Of a stretch of DNA of 64,000 nt, positions 27,570-36,267 are shown piece after piece. The notes under the pieces are model-generated. The model was not told the DNA's origin. It did no database searches and saw nothing but the letters and a program-made list of their open reading frames with translations. Numbering within the stretch: position 1 is the first letter of the stretch; each line of letters opens with the position of its first letter. Made by a program: the position numbers and the translations under genes. The DNA comes from Haloechinothrix alba (GTDB lineage: Bacteria > Actinomycetota > Actinomycetes > Mycobacteriales > Pseudonocardiaceae): assembly GCF_900188115.1 (NCBI RefSeq), contig NZ_FZNW01000011.1, forward strand, positions 62,001 to 126,000, in the 5' to 3' direction.

Positions 27570-29075
27570 TCACCGCTCGTTCGAGGTCTCGCCGCTCTCC
27601 CCGGACTGTTCGGCGGCCTCGCCGGCGTCGGTGGCCTCGCCCGCGTCCGCGACCGCGCCCTCGACCTCGTCCGGCTGCACCACCTCGGTCGCCTCGGCCG
27701 CGTCGGACTCCATGGCATCGGCGAGCTTGGCCGCCTCGTCGCCCGCCTGCGACTCCTCCGAGCCGAACAGCGCCTCGAGGTCGACGGGGTTGCCGGACTC
27801 GTCGGTGACCGACGTCCTGCGCACGATCGTAGCCAGAGCCTTGCCCCGCCGCACGTCGGAGTAGATCGCGCCGAGCTGCCCGGACTGCTGGGCGCGCTGC
27901 ACGTACTCGTCCGGGCTGATGCCGAAGCGCTGCGCCTGGTACATGATCCGCTCGGTCAGCTCGGCCTCGGACACCTCGGTGCCCTCCTGCTCGGCGATCG
28001 TGTCCAGCAACAGCTGGGTGCGGACGGACTTCTCGGCCTCGGCACGGGTCTCGGACTCGAAGTCCTCGAGGCTCTTGCCCTCGGCCTCCAGAGCGCGGGC
28101 AAGGACGTCCTCGTCGTCGCCGACCTGCTGGAGCGCTTCCTGCTTGCGGCCGTCGACCTCGGACTGCACCACCGACTCCGGCAACGGCACCTCGGCACGC
28201 TCGAGGAGCTCGTCGAGCACCTTGTCGCGTGCCTGCACGCCCTGCTCCATCGACTTGGACCGGCTCATCCGCTCACGCAGGTCGGCGCGCAGCTCCTCGA
28301 TCGTGTCGAACTCGCTGGCCATCTGCGCGAACTCGTCGTCCGCCTCCGGAAGCTCACGCTCCTTGACGCTCTGCACGGTCACCGTCACCTCGGCGTCGTT
28401 ACCCGCGTGCTCGCCGGCCAGCAGCCTGGTGGTGAACGTCGTGGTGCCGCCTGCCTCCATGCCGATCAGGGCATCGTCGATGCCGTCCACGAGATCACCC
28501 GAACCGACCTGGTAGGACAGCCCGGACGTGCTGGCATCCGGCAGCTCCTCGCCGTCCACGGTCGCCGACAGGTCGATCGAGACGAAGTCGCCGTCGGCGA
28601 CCGGCCGCTCGACCCCGGTGAGGGTGCCGAACCGCGCACGCAGCTCATCGAGCTGCTCGTCGACATCGCTGTCACTGACCTCGACGTCATCCACGGTGAC
28701 CGCCATGCCCTCGACGTCGGGCACGGTGATCTCCGGGCGGATGTCGACCTCGGCGGAGAACTCCAGGACATCCTTGTCCTCGATCTTGGTGACCTCGAAC
28801 TCGGGACGACCGAGCGTGCGCATGTCGGTGGACTGCACGGCCTCCAGGTACTTGGCGGGGATGGCCTCGTTGACCACCTCGTCGAGCACCGGAGCTCGAC
28901 CGATCCTGCTCTCCAGCACGGGAGCCGGGGCCTTGCCCGGCCGGAAGCCCGGGATGCGCACCTGTTGCGCGATCTTCTTGTAGGCGCGGTCGAAGTTCGG
29001 TTTCAGCTCGTCGAACGGCACCTCGACATTGACCTTGACGCGCGTCGGGCTGAGCTGCTCGACGGTGCTCTTCAA
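27570..29075 (-). CDS. tig: Trigger factor (ribosome-associated chaperone and peptidyl-prolyl isomerase)
   Basis: Binds nascent chains at the ribosomal exit. 501 aa from TTG 29075 (LKSTVEQLSPTRVKVNVEVP), chosen because GAGGAG lies seven bases upstream and family proteins start MKSTVE. The ribosome-binding signature is QQVRIPGFRPGKAPA (about residues 40-55). The FKBP-like domain spans about 155-245 (ADGDFVSIDLSATVDGEEL). The helical C-terminal chaperone domain follows, ending in an acidic tail rich in Glu, Ala and Asp. It lies in the classic tig-clpP1-clpP2-clpX order, on the strand of the nearby tRNA-Pro. Confidence 0.96.
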   Translation of the reverse strand: MKSTVEQLSPTRVKVNVEVPFDELKPNFDRAYKKIAQQVRIPGFRPGKAPAPVLESRIGRAPVLDEVVNEAIPAKYLEAVQSTDMRTLGRPEFEVTKIEDKDVLEFSAEVDIRPEITVPDVEGMAVTVDDVEVSDSDVDEQLDELRARFGTLTGVERPVADGDFVSIDLSATVDGEELPDASTSGLSYQVGSGDLVDGIDDALIGMEAGGTTTFTTRLLAGEHAGNDAEVTVTVQSVKERELPEADDEFAQMASEFDTIEELRADLRERMSRSKSMEQGVQARDKVLDELLERAEVPLPESVVQSEVDGRKQEALQQVGDDEDVLARALEAEGKSLEDFESETRAEAEKSVRTQLLLDTIAEQEGTEVSEAELTERIMYQAQRFGISPDEYVQRAQQSGQLGAIYSDVRRGKALATIVRRTSVTDESGNPVDLEALFGSEESQAGDEAAKLADAMESDAAEATEVVQPDEVEGAVADAGEATDAGEAAEQSGESGETSNER

Positions 29076-29321
29076 CGTTTGCTCCTCAGCGTTTGCAATA
29101 CCTTCAACTGTTTTCGTCTGTCCTCGTCTGCCCTCGGCACAGATCGGGTTCCCGCTCACGGTTGCCGCTTCAGCCGAGCGCGCCGCTCCAACCGGCCGAG
29201 CAGACCTCTCGCCCACTACCACTCGACCGGGATCGTCGACACCGGTACCGGGCAGCACCGAGCACGGTGGTGGCTCGAGCACCGGGTCACCGAGGCATCG
29301 CGCCGCGGCGACCCGGATCCG

Positions 29322-29395
29322 TCGGGGTGACAGGATTTGAACCTGCGACCCTCCGCTCCCAAAGCGGATGCGCTACCAAGCTGCGCTACACCCCG
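29322..29395 (-). tRNA. tRNA-Pro (anticodon TGG)
   Basis: A 74-nt cloverleaf on the minus strand. The acceptor arms are CGGGGTG and CACCCCG, the D-arm GCGC...GCGC, the anticodon stem TCCGC/GCGGA with loop TTTGGGA, and the T-arm GCAGG-TTCAAAT-CCTGT with discriminator A. CCA is not encoded. It lies between tig and the divergent tRNA-Gly. Confidence 0.95.
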
Positions 29396-29480
29396 CAGCA
29401 CAGCCACATACCCGGGCCGTGCACAAAGAGCCTAACCCCACCCGCTAAGCTGGGTGCGCGCCGGTCGGCATACCGGCCGC

Positions 29481-29553
<73 letters not shown>

Positions 29554-29801
29554 CCAGACCGTGCTCCCCGCGGGGACCGGCATCGCAGGGGGAGCGACTA
29601 CTCCAGGGCGCCGTCGACGGCCCCTCGACACGGCTTCCCCATCCCGCCAAGCGAGTACGCAGAACGCCGAACGTAACCCGGACGGGGGAATCAGACGGCC
29701 GTGCGGCCGGGCTGCCCGGCGTCCATGCGGAGCCGGGCCGGTGAGCCGGACCCCGCTCGACACGCTCCCCGAGATCAATCCGTCATTGCTCGATGAATCT
29801 G

Positions 29802-29819
29802 ATATCTTAGTAGCGATAT
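29802..29819 (+). promoter_or_regulatory. Candidate MarR operator
   Basis: In an unusually AT-rich stretch upstream of the marR gene, ATATC (29802-29806) and GATAT (29815-29819) form an inverted repeat with an 8-nt spacer, about 35-50 bases before the start codon. MarR-family proteins often bind such AT-rich dyads in their own promoters. No clear -35/-10 pair was identified. Confidence 0.4.
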
Positions 29820-29853
29820 TCTTAACGATGAACATTAAACCTGTGGGGCGGTC

Positions 29854-30414
29854 ATGACGCGACGAGCGAACTCCGAGCCAGACGCGGTCGACCTCATGCT
29901 GGAACAGTGGCGAAGGGAACGGCCCGACCTCGATACCTCCGGGTTGGCCGTCTTCGGCCGCCTGCACCGCGCGTTCAACCGGTACCAGGCCCACCTCACC
30001 GAGCTGTTCAACGACTACGACCTGAGCATCTCGTCGTTCAGCGTGCTCGCCGCGCTCCGGCGCCTCGGACATCCCTACAGGTGCACCGCGGGCAAGCTCG
30101 CCGACATCGACCTGGTTTCGACCGGGGGTATCACCCAGCGGGTCGACAAGCTACAGACCGCGGGCCTGGTCAACAGGGAACGCGACCCCGAGGACCGCCG
30201 TATCGTCTACGTCGAGCTCACCGAGAAGGGACTGGCCGCTGTCGACGAGGTCGCCACCGCGCACTTCGCCAACGAGGCCGAGATGCTCGGCGGTCTCACG
30301 CACAGCGAGCGCGGTCAGCTCGCCCGACTGCTCAGCCGCCTCGAACGCTCCCTCGACCTCGCCGACATGCGTTCGCTCGCCGCGGACGGCGAGTCCCAGC
30401 AATCCCCGCCGTGA
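29854..30414 (+). CDS. MarR family transcriptional regulator
   Basis: Winged-helix dimeric regulator of 186 aa. The DNA-binding part is CTAGKLADIDLVSTGGITQR (about residues 75-95), followed by the wing VNRERDPEDRRIVYVELTEKG. Long N- and C-terminal helices for dimerisation flank it. MarR proteins usually repress a neighbouring gene and respond to small aromatic ligands. It converges on the polyol operon's last gene (30 bases apart), so that operon is not its obvious target; autoregulation through the AT-rich upstream dyad is the best guess. Confidence 0.9.
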   Translation: MTRRANSEPDAVDLMLEQWRRERPDLDTSGLAVFGRLHRAFNRYQAHLTELFNDYDLSISSFSVLAALRRLGHPYRCTAGKLADIDLVSTGGITQRVDKLQTAGLVNRERDPEDRRIVYVELTEKGLAAVDEVATAHFANEAEMLGGLTHSERGQLARLLSRLERSLDLADMRSLAADGESQQSPP

Positions 30415-30443
30415 CTGACGGGCAGTAACGCCGCGCGGGCGCC

Positions 30444-32168
30444 TTACAGGCGGGGGTCCCGTGCGGACAGCCGGACGGCGTTGGCCGCCTCGTCGGTGTC
30501 GGCCAGCTGTGCCTGCCGCTCGGCCTCGCTCCTGCGCGCGTAGCGCTCGATCTCGTGCGAGGTGGTCCCGGCGTCCCATCCCAGTACGGGGGCGATGACC
30601 GGCGCCACGTGCCGCGCGGCGCGCACTCCACGGTCGGCGGTCTCCGTTCCGATGTGCAGCCTGCGGCACAGTACGTCGTCCAGGTGCTGCGCGCCCTCGT
30701 GGGTCGCCGCGTACGCCGCCTCGACCATCAGGTAGTCCTCCGCGCCCGGGATCGGCTCGCCCCACTCGGGGTGCTCGGCGAGCTGGTCGAGCAGCTCCTC
30801 GACGAGCGAGCCGTACCGTCCGATCAACCGCTCGATCTGGTCCACGGGCAGGCCGGAGCGTTCGAACAGCCGGTGCCTGCAGTTCCAGACAGCCTGGTAA
30901 CCATCGGCACCGAGCAGCGGGACCTCGGCCGAACACGACTCCGGGACGGTCCCTGCCACGTTCCGCAACGCGGCATCCACCGCGTCGGCGGCCATCACCC
31001 GGTAGGTGGTGTACTTGCCACCGGCGACGACGGTGAGCCCTTCCCGCGGGCACGTGACAGCGTGCTCGCGGCTCCACGCGCTCGTACTGCCCGCATCGGC
31101 GGTGAGCAGCGGCCGCAGCCCGGCGAAGGCACCCACCACATCGTCGCGGGTGAGCCTCGGCCGGATGGCCCGGTTGACGTTGCGCAGCAGGTAGTCGACA
31201 TCCGCCCCGGTAGCCGCCGGATGGTCGAGATCCTGCTGCCACGGCGTGTCCGTGGTGCCGATCAGCCAGTGCCTGCCCCAGGGCCGCACGAACAGCACGC
31301 TGTCCTCGGCGCGGAGCAGGATCGCGGCCTCCGAGCGGATCCGCTCGCGTGGAACCAGCACGTGCACGCCCTTCGAGGCGCTCACCCGCAGGCCCCCGGT
31401 GGCTCCCGCGCGTGCGCTCAGGGTGTCGTTCCAGACCCCGGTCGCGCTGATCACCTGGTGCGCACGCACCGGCAACTCGTGCCCGGTGTCGCTGTCGCGT
31501 ACCAGGACCCCGCTGATGCGCTCGCCCTCGGTGAGGAAATCGACGACCTTGGCCCCGGAGGCGACGACCGCCCCGTAGGCGGCCGCGGTACGCGCCAGAG
31601 TCACCGTGTGCCGTGCGTCGTCGACCTGCGCGTCGGAGAAGGTGACCGCGCCGGCGAGGCCGCCACCGCCGAGGTCGGGAGCCAGACGCTGCGCCGCCCT
31701 GCGACCGAGGTGCCGGTGCCGCGGTACGGCCCCCGCTCCCCCGATGCCGTCGTAGAGCATCAGGCCGGCTCCCACGTATGCCCGTTCCCAGGCCCGGTGC
31801 CGCAGCGGGTAGATGAACCGCACCGGCCGCACCAGGTGCGGGCACAACCGCTCCAGCATCAGCGCCCGCTCGGTCAGCGCCTGCCGCACCAGGCCGAACT
31901 TGCCCTGTTCGAGATAGCGCAGTCCACCGTGGATGAGCTTGCCGGACCGGCTCGACGTGCCGGCCGCGTAGTCGCGCATCTCCACGAGCGCGACCGACAA
32001 GCCCCTGCTCGCGGCGTCGAGTGCCGTGCCGCAACCCGTCACACCGCCCCCGACGACCACGACGTCAAAGGTCTCCCGAGCCATGCGTTCGAGCGCGCGC
32101 ACGCGCTGCGCCGGATCCAGCCGGGCCCCTTCGGCCGTGCGTCCGTGTGCGTTACTTCCGGTACTCAC
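30444..32168 (-). CDS. FAD-dependent glycerol-3-phosphate dehydrogenase family (GlpD/EryB-like)
   Basis: Membrane-associated flavoprotein of 574 aa that oxidises a polyol phosphate to a keto-phosphate and passes electrons to quinone. The FAD-binding fold starts VVVVGGGVTGCGTALDAASR (about residue 36). GTSSRSGKLIHGGLRYLEQG, LLRAEDSVLFVRPWGRHWLI and GGKYTTYRVMAADAVD are GlpD motifs, and the C-terminal helical domain is present. The GTG at 32168 overlaps the kinase TGA (GTGA) with GGAGGAG upstream. Because its neighbours are a sugar/polyol kinase and an aldolase rather than GlpF/GlpK, the substrate may be another polyol phosphate, as for the homologue EryB acting on erythritol-4-phosphate. Confidence 0.88.
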   Translation of the reverse strand: MSTGSNAHGRTAEGARLDPAQRVRALERMARETFDVVVVGGGVTGCGTALDAASRGLSVALVEMRDYAAGTSSRSGKLIHGGLRYLEQGKFGLVRQALTERALMLERLCPHLVRPVRFIYPLRHRAWERAYVGAGLMLYDGIGGAGAVPRHRHLGRRAAQRLAPDLGGGGLAGAVTFSDAQVDDARHTVTLARTAAAYGAVVASGAKVVDFLTEGERISGVLVRDSDTGHELPVRAHQVISATGVWNDTLSARAGATGGLRVSASKGVHVLVPRERIRSEAAILLRAEDSVLFVRPWGRHWLIGTTDTPWQQDLDHPAATGADVDYLLRNVNRAIRPRLTRDDVVGAFAGLRPLLTADAGSTSAWSREHAVTCPREGLTVVAGGKYTTYRVMAADAVDAALRNVAGTVPESCSAEVPLLGADGYQAVWNCRHRLFERSGLPVDQIERLIGRYGSLVEELLDQLAEHPEWGEPIPGAEDYLMVEAAYAATHEGAQHLDDVLCRRLHIGTETADRGVRAARHVAPVIAPVLGWDAGTTSHEIERYARRSEAERQAQLADTDEAANAVRLSARDPRL

Positions 32169-33625
32169 GAGCTCCTCCACAACGGTCGTGCAGCTTCGCG
32201 GTGCTGCGTGAAACGGGCGAACCCACGCTCGTAGCTCTCGGCGAGCCGCCGGTCCGGCGCGACGACGTCCCCTGGCGGCAACCACGCATGCCGGTCGACC
32301 GCGTGCCCCATCGCCTCCAGGCCGCCGAGCACGGCCCCGCGCGGGCCGACGTTCGGATCCGGGGTCACCGTCAACGGCCGCTGCAGGACGTCGGCGAAGA
32401 CCTGCAGCCACCGGCGTGACCGCGCCCCACCGCCGCACACGACGACCTCCCCCTCCAGCGGGGTCGACGCGAAGCAGTCGCGCGCCGCGTAGGCGATCCC
32501 CTCGCACGTGGCCCGGATCACGTCGGCCGCTGCTGTCGTCAGCCGTAGGCCGGTGAGCTGACCGCGGGCTCCCGCGTCGACGAACGGCGCACGTTCCCCG
32601 GAGGGCGACAGGTAGGGCAGCATCTCCACTCCCCCGGCCCCGGCGACGCTGCCCGCGATCGCCGCGTCGAGGTCGTCGTGGTCCTTGCCGAGCATGCCAA
32701 GGACCCAGTCCAGACTGGCGCTGCCGACCATGGCCGGCAGCACGCGCAGCCAGCGGCCGGGTCGCGTCGTCGCCAGGTGCATCCCTGTGGCGCCGGCCCG
32801 GGTCTGGACGTCGACGGTGTCGGTGACGACCGTGCAGGCGAGCGTCGTACCGATGATCAGCAGGCCGTCGCCCGGCTCGGTGACGCCGGCACCTGCCGGG
32901 CAGGCGGACAGGTCGAAAGGACCAGCTGTCACCGGCGTACCTTCGGCGAGCGTGGTCAGCGCGGCACCGGCCGCGTCGAGCGGGGCGACCGGCACCGGCC
33001 CGGTGACCGGCGGGAGCAGCCCGGCCCGGTGATCCAGCCGGCACAGCTTCAGTGCCTGCTCGGAGTAGCCCGCACCGTCGGGCCTGCCGAACGGCAGCGA
33101 CGCGTCCGAGGGATCGGTGGCGCGCACGCCGGTCAACCGCTGGAAGATGACGTCCTTGCAGTACGTCGCGGTGCTCGCCCTGTCGAGCGCGTCGGGCTCG
33201 TGCTGGTCCAGCCACCGCAGGATGCAGGCCTGCGCGCCGGGGAACAGCGCGTTGCCGGTCACCCGGAAGACGCTCTCCGCCGTACCGTCGCGTTCCCACT
33301 CGGCGAGCACGCCGCTCGACCGAGCGTCCATCCAGGACACCGCCTTGCGGGTGGGCCACCCACGCTCGTCGACGAGCCAGCACCCGTCACCCTGGCCGGT
33401 GATGGCGAGCAGGCTCGGCGCCTGCCTCGTGCTGCTCCGGAGCAGTTCGGCGATCACCTCGGCCACGCTGGCCAGGACCTCCTCCACATCCTGCTCGACG
33501 CGATCCGGTGCGGGTTGCTCGAGCCGCGTGGCCCGCTCGACGACCGCGAGGCTCGTGCCCGCCTCGTCGAAGAGCGTGGCCTTGGTGACGGTGGTGCCTA
33601 CGTCTACACCGAGAAAAGTCTCCAT
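32165..33625 (-). CDS. FGGY-family carbohydrate (polyol) kinase
   Basis: ATP-dependent kinase of 486 aa that phosphorylates a sugar or sugar alcohol. Phosphate-1 motif FLGVDVGTTVTKATLFDEAG, the substrate-side ITGQGDGCWLVDERGWP and AVSWMDARSSG, and the C-terminal ADP-binding VVVCGGGARSRRWLQVFAD are all present. The GQGDGxWLVD stretch is closer, by eye, to erythritol and L-xylulose kinases than to GlpK, which lacks this pattern. It is coupled to the GlpD-like gene by GTGA overlap and follows the aldolase gene by 9 bases. Confidence 0.88.
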   Translation of the reverse strand: METFLGVDVGTTVTKATLFDEAGTSLAVVERATRLEQPAPDRVEQDVEEVLASVAEVIAELLRSSTRQAPSLLAITGQGDGCWLVDERGWPTRKAVSWMDARSSGVLAEWERDGTAESVFRVTGNALFPGAQACILRWLDQHEPDALDRASTATYCKDVIFQRLTGVRATDPSDASLPFGRPDGAGYSEQALKLCRLDHRAGLLPPVTGPVPVAPLDAAGAALTTLAEGTPVTAGPFDLSACPAGAGVTEPGDGLLIIGTTLACTVVTDTVDVQTRAGATGMHLATTRPGRWLRVLPAMVGSASLDWVLGMLGKDHDDLDAAIAGSVAGAGGVEMLPYLSPSGERAPFVDAGARGQLTGLRLTTAAADVIRATCEGIAYAARDCFASTPLEGEVVVCGGGARSRRWLQVFADVLQRPLTVTPDPNVGPRGAVLGGLEAMGHAVDRHAWLPPGDVVAPDRRLAESYERGFARFTQHREAARPLWRSS

Positions 33626-33634
33626 CGCCGGCCC

Positions 33635-34285
33635 TTACGTCGTGGATGGCTCGACCGTCTGCCCGTAGGTGGTCAGCTTCCCGCCGACACGGTCGATCTC
33701 GTCCTCCGGCAGCAGGCGCGGCCGGCCGAGCAGGCGCGCCTGGTAGTACATCTGGCAGACCCACTCGAGGTAAATGCTGCGGCTGTAGGCCTTGCTCAGG
33801 CTCTCCCCGTAGGTGGTCGCCCCGTGGTTGGCCAGAACGACACCGTACCGGTCCTTCATCGCGTGCACGCTGTTCTCGGCCAGCTCCGGGCTGCCGAAGG
33901 TGGCATAGGGAGCCACCCGCACGGGCCCGCCGAGCAGGGCGATCATGTAGTGCACCGGCGGGATCTCGTCGAGCAGTGTGGACAGGGCGCTGGCATAGAG
34001 CGGGTGGGTGTGCACGACAGCGACCGCATCCGTGTGCTGGTAGACCTTGGTGTGCATGGGCACCTCGGAGGAAGGCTCCAGCTGCCCGTCCACGTGCCTT
34101 CCGGAAAGGTCGATGACGCTGATCGACTCCGGCGTGAGCTCGTCGTAGGCGGCCCCGCTCGGGGTGATGGCGATCAGGTCGCCACTGCGGATGCTGATGT
34201 TGCCCGACGTTCCTACGGTGAGGTTGTCGGCCTGCATCCGCTTGCCGTAGTCGACAAGCTGGCGCCGTTCGTCGTTCAGAAGCAT
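33635..34285 (-). CDS. Class II aldolase / sugar-phosphate 4-epimerase family (AraD/FucA-like)
   Basis: Zinc enzyme of 216 aa. VGTSGNISIR binds the substrate phosphate in this family. The metal histidines lie in VVHTHPLY and the later ANHGATTYG, and the acidic residue in SSEVPMHTKVY. Members either cleave ketose 1-phosphates to DHAP plus an aldehyde (FucA, RhaD) or epimerise ribulose 5-phosphate (AraD). The sequence alone does not separate these. Next to a kinase and a FAD polyol-phosphate dehydrogenase, cleavage of the resulting ketose phosphate is a reasonable inference. The ATG at 34285 follows GAAGGGA with 8 bases' spacing. Confidence 0.88.
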   Translation of the reverse strand: MLLNDERRQLVDYGKRMQADNLTVGTSGNISIRSGDLIAITPSGAAYDELTPESISVIDLSGRHVDGQLEPSSEVPMHTKVYQHTDAVAVVHTHPLYASALSTLLDEIPPVHYMIALLGGPVRVAPYATFGSPELAENSVHAMKDRYGVVLANHGATTYGESLSKAYSRSIYLEWVCQMYYQARLLGRPRLLPEDEIDRVGGKLTTYGQTVEPSTT

Positions 34286-34352
34286 GATGGTATTCCCTTC
34301 GTTTCCCGTGTTGTTCAGTCCGTCGGGTGACGCACCGGCCGGAGCTGCCCGC

Positions 34353-35429
34353 TCAGCGAACTCTCCTGCCGGTCTCCGCGCTGAACAGGTAGGTGCGGTC
34401 ACGGCGCAGGGCCAGTGACACCTCGCGGCCGGGTTCCAGACCCAGCCCCGGAGCCGTCTGGGCGACGATGCGCTCCTCGGCACCGGGCAGCTCGACCGTG
34501 AGCAGGCCGTGCTCGAGCAGGTTCTCGTAGACCACGACAACGCCGCTGACGTCCGCGTCGGCCTCGCCGGCGAGCACGACGTCCTCCGGTCGCACGCCGA
34601 GCACGACCGGCCCCACCGCATCCGGTACGTCGCCGACGGCCACGCGGGTCTCCGTGGACAGCCGGACGGTGCCGTCCGCCTGGTGGGCGCCGTCGAGCAG
34701 GTTCATCGGCGGTTCCCCGACGAACCGGGCGACGAACAGGTTCATCGGGTCGTCGTAGATCTCGTCCGGAGTGCCGACCTGCTGCACGACACCGTCGTTC
34801 ATCACCACGACCCGGTCGGCGAGGCTCAGCGCCTCCTCCTGGTCGTGGATGACCAGGATCGTGGTGTATCCGAGCTCCTGCTGCAGGTGCCGAAGCTCGC
34901 GCCGCGTCGTGTCACGCTGCCCGGCGTCCAGATGCGACAGTGGCTCGTCGAGCAACAGCACATCGGGTCGCCGGACGATCGCTCGCGCCAGCGCCACCCG
35001 CTGTTTCTGCCCGGAGGACAATCCCACCGGTGTGGCATCCAGGATGTCGGTGAGGCCGATGCGGTGCGCCACATCGGCGACCCGCTTCTTGCGGTCGCCC
35101 TTCCCGCGCGCCCGCAGGCCGAACGCGATGTTCTCCGAGACACTCAGCGGCGGGTACAGGGCGTAGTTCTCGAACGCGACACCGATGTTGCGCCGCTGCG
35201 GGGGCAACCCGACGACCGAGCTGCTGCCGACCCGGATGTCTCCGCTGGTGGCATCCTCCAACCCGGCGATCATGCGCAGGGTGGTCGACTTCCCGCACCC
35301 GGACGGCCCGAGAAGGCCGACCAGCTCGCCGCTGTCTACCTCGAGGTCGAAACCGCGCACCGCATGGACCTCCGGACGCCCCTTGGTCCGGTAGGTCTTG
35401 CGCAGATCCCGTATCGCAAGGTCACTCAT
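34353..35429 (-). CDS. Sugar ABC transporter ATP-binding protein (first of two)
   Basis: MalK/UgpC-type ATPase of 358 aa. Walker A is LLGPSGCGKSTTLRMIAGL, the signature VGLSSGQKQRVALARAI, Walker B DVLLLDEPLSHLD and the switch LVIHDQEEAL. A C-terminal OB-fold regulatory part follows (VVLGVRPEDVVLAGE). The signature begins LSSGQ rather than the usual LSGGQ. The start is ATG 35429 (MSDLAIRDLRKTYR). It pairs with the second ATPase in this operon (36267-37382), so the transporter probably uses a heterodimer, as in rhizobial glycerol GlpST systems. It sits after the regulator gene and before the aldolase. Confidence 0.93.
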   Translation of the reverse strand: MSDLAIRDLRKTYRTKGRPEVHAVRGFDLEVDSGELVGLLGPSGCGKSTTLRMIAGLEDATSGDIRVGSSSVVGLPPQRRNIGVAFENYALYPPLSVSENIAFGLRARGKGDRKKRVADVAHRIGLTDILDATPVGLSSGQKQRVALARAIVRRPDVLLLDEPLSHLDAGQRDTTRRELRHLQQELGYTTILVIHDQEEALSLADRVVVMNDGVVQQVGTPDEIYDDPMNLFVARFVGEPPMNLLDGAHQADGTVRLSTETRVAVGDVPDAVGPVVLGVRPEDVVLAGEADADVSGVVVVYENLLEHGLLTVELPGAEERIVAQTAPGLGLEPGREVSLALRRDRTYLFSAETGRRVR

Positions 35430-35487
35430 TGTTTCCACTCCATCTCCGGTGAACAGTCCCGGTGATTCGCTGATCGTTCGGGTGCGG

Positions 35488-36267
35488 TCACGACGCGAGT
35501 TCGTAGGCGACATCCCGGCGCGCCAGCTCGGCCAAGGCGTGCTCCGGGGCACCGGAGTCGACGATGACCAGGTCGAACTCGGACAGTGAGACCAGCCGCC
35601 GCAGGGCCACCTTGCCGAGCTTGCTGTGGTCGACCAGCAGGTATCGCCTCGCCGCGACCTCGAGCATCTTGCGCTTCACCGCGACGATGCGATCCTCCTG
35701 ATGGAAGCTGTACTGGCCGGACAGCGCCGAGGTGGACATGAACACAGCGTCCACCCGGATCGACTCGATGCACTCCAGACAGGTCTCACCGAGAAACGAG
35801 TCGTGCAACGGCTCGTAGTCGCCACCGAGCGCCATCAACGCGACCTCACGTATCTGGCTCAGCTGGCGCATCCCCTCCAGGTAGTTCGTCGCCACCCGCA
35901 GGGGTGTGAAGCCGGCCAGGTGCGGGATCATCTTGGCGGCCGTGGTCGCGTCGTCCAGCATGATCGACATACCGGGCTCGACGTACTGCAACGCGTGCTT
36001 GGCGATCGCTTCCTTCTCCGCGCGCATCGCCTTCTGCCGGTACGCCACGTTGGACTCGAAGACACCGGATGGCAGCGCCGTGACACCACCCCGGTACTTG
36101 CGCACGAACCCTTGCCGTTCGAGCTCGTCCAGGTCCCTGTGGATGGTCATGACGCTGACATCGAACAACGTGGCCAGCTCCTGCGCGGAGAGACTTCCGC
36201 GCTCCAGCACGAGATCAGAGATCTCCTTCTGCCGACCTTCCGGACTTCGCACGATCCTGCCCTCCAT
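35488..36267 (-). CDS. DeoR/GlpR family transcriptional regulator
   Basis: Repressor of 259 aa. An N-terminal DeoR winged helix reads RQKEISDLVLERGSLSAQEL and FDVSVMTIHRDLDELERQGF (about residues 10-55). A DeoR-type sugar-phosphate sensor domain follows, with the effector-site pattern MLDDATTAAKM, VDAVFMSTSALSG and LLVDHSKLGKVAL. It lies inside the operon it presumably controls. Such regulators usually respond to a phosphorylated intermediate, here possibly the kinase product. The ATG at 36267 overlaps the TAA of the upstream ATPase (TAATG). Confidence 0.92.
   Translation of the reverse strand: MEGRIVRSPEGRQKEISDLVLERGSLSAQELATLFDVSVMTIHRDLDELERQGFVRKYRGGVTALPSGVFESNVAYRQKAMRAEKEAIAKHALQYVEPGMSIMLDDATTAAKMIPHLAGFTPLRVATNYLEGMRQLSQIREVALMALGGDYEPLHDSFLGETCLECIESIRVDAVFMSTSALSGQYSFHQEDRIVAVKRKMLEVAARRYLLVDHSKLGKVALRRLVSLSEFDLVIVDSGAPEHALAELARRDVAYELAS

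Noticed and set aside
30444-33383. A 979-residue fusion of kinase-region sequence with the dehydrogenase
   Set aside because: The first 400 residues are an out-of-frame Arg-rich reading of the FGGY kinase; the real start is GTG 32168 with GGAGGAG and overlap to the kinase stop.
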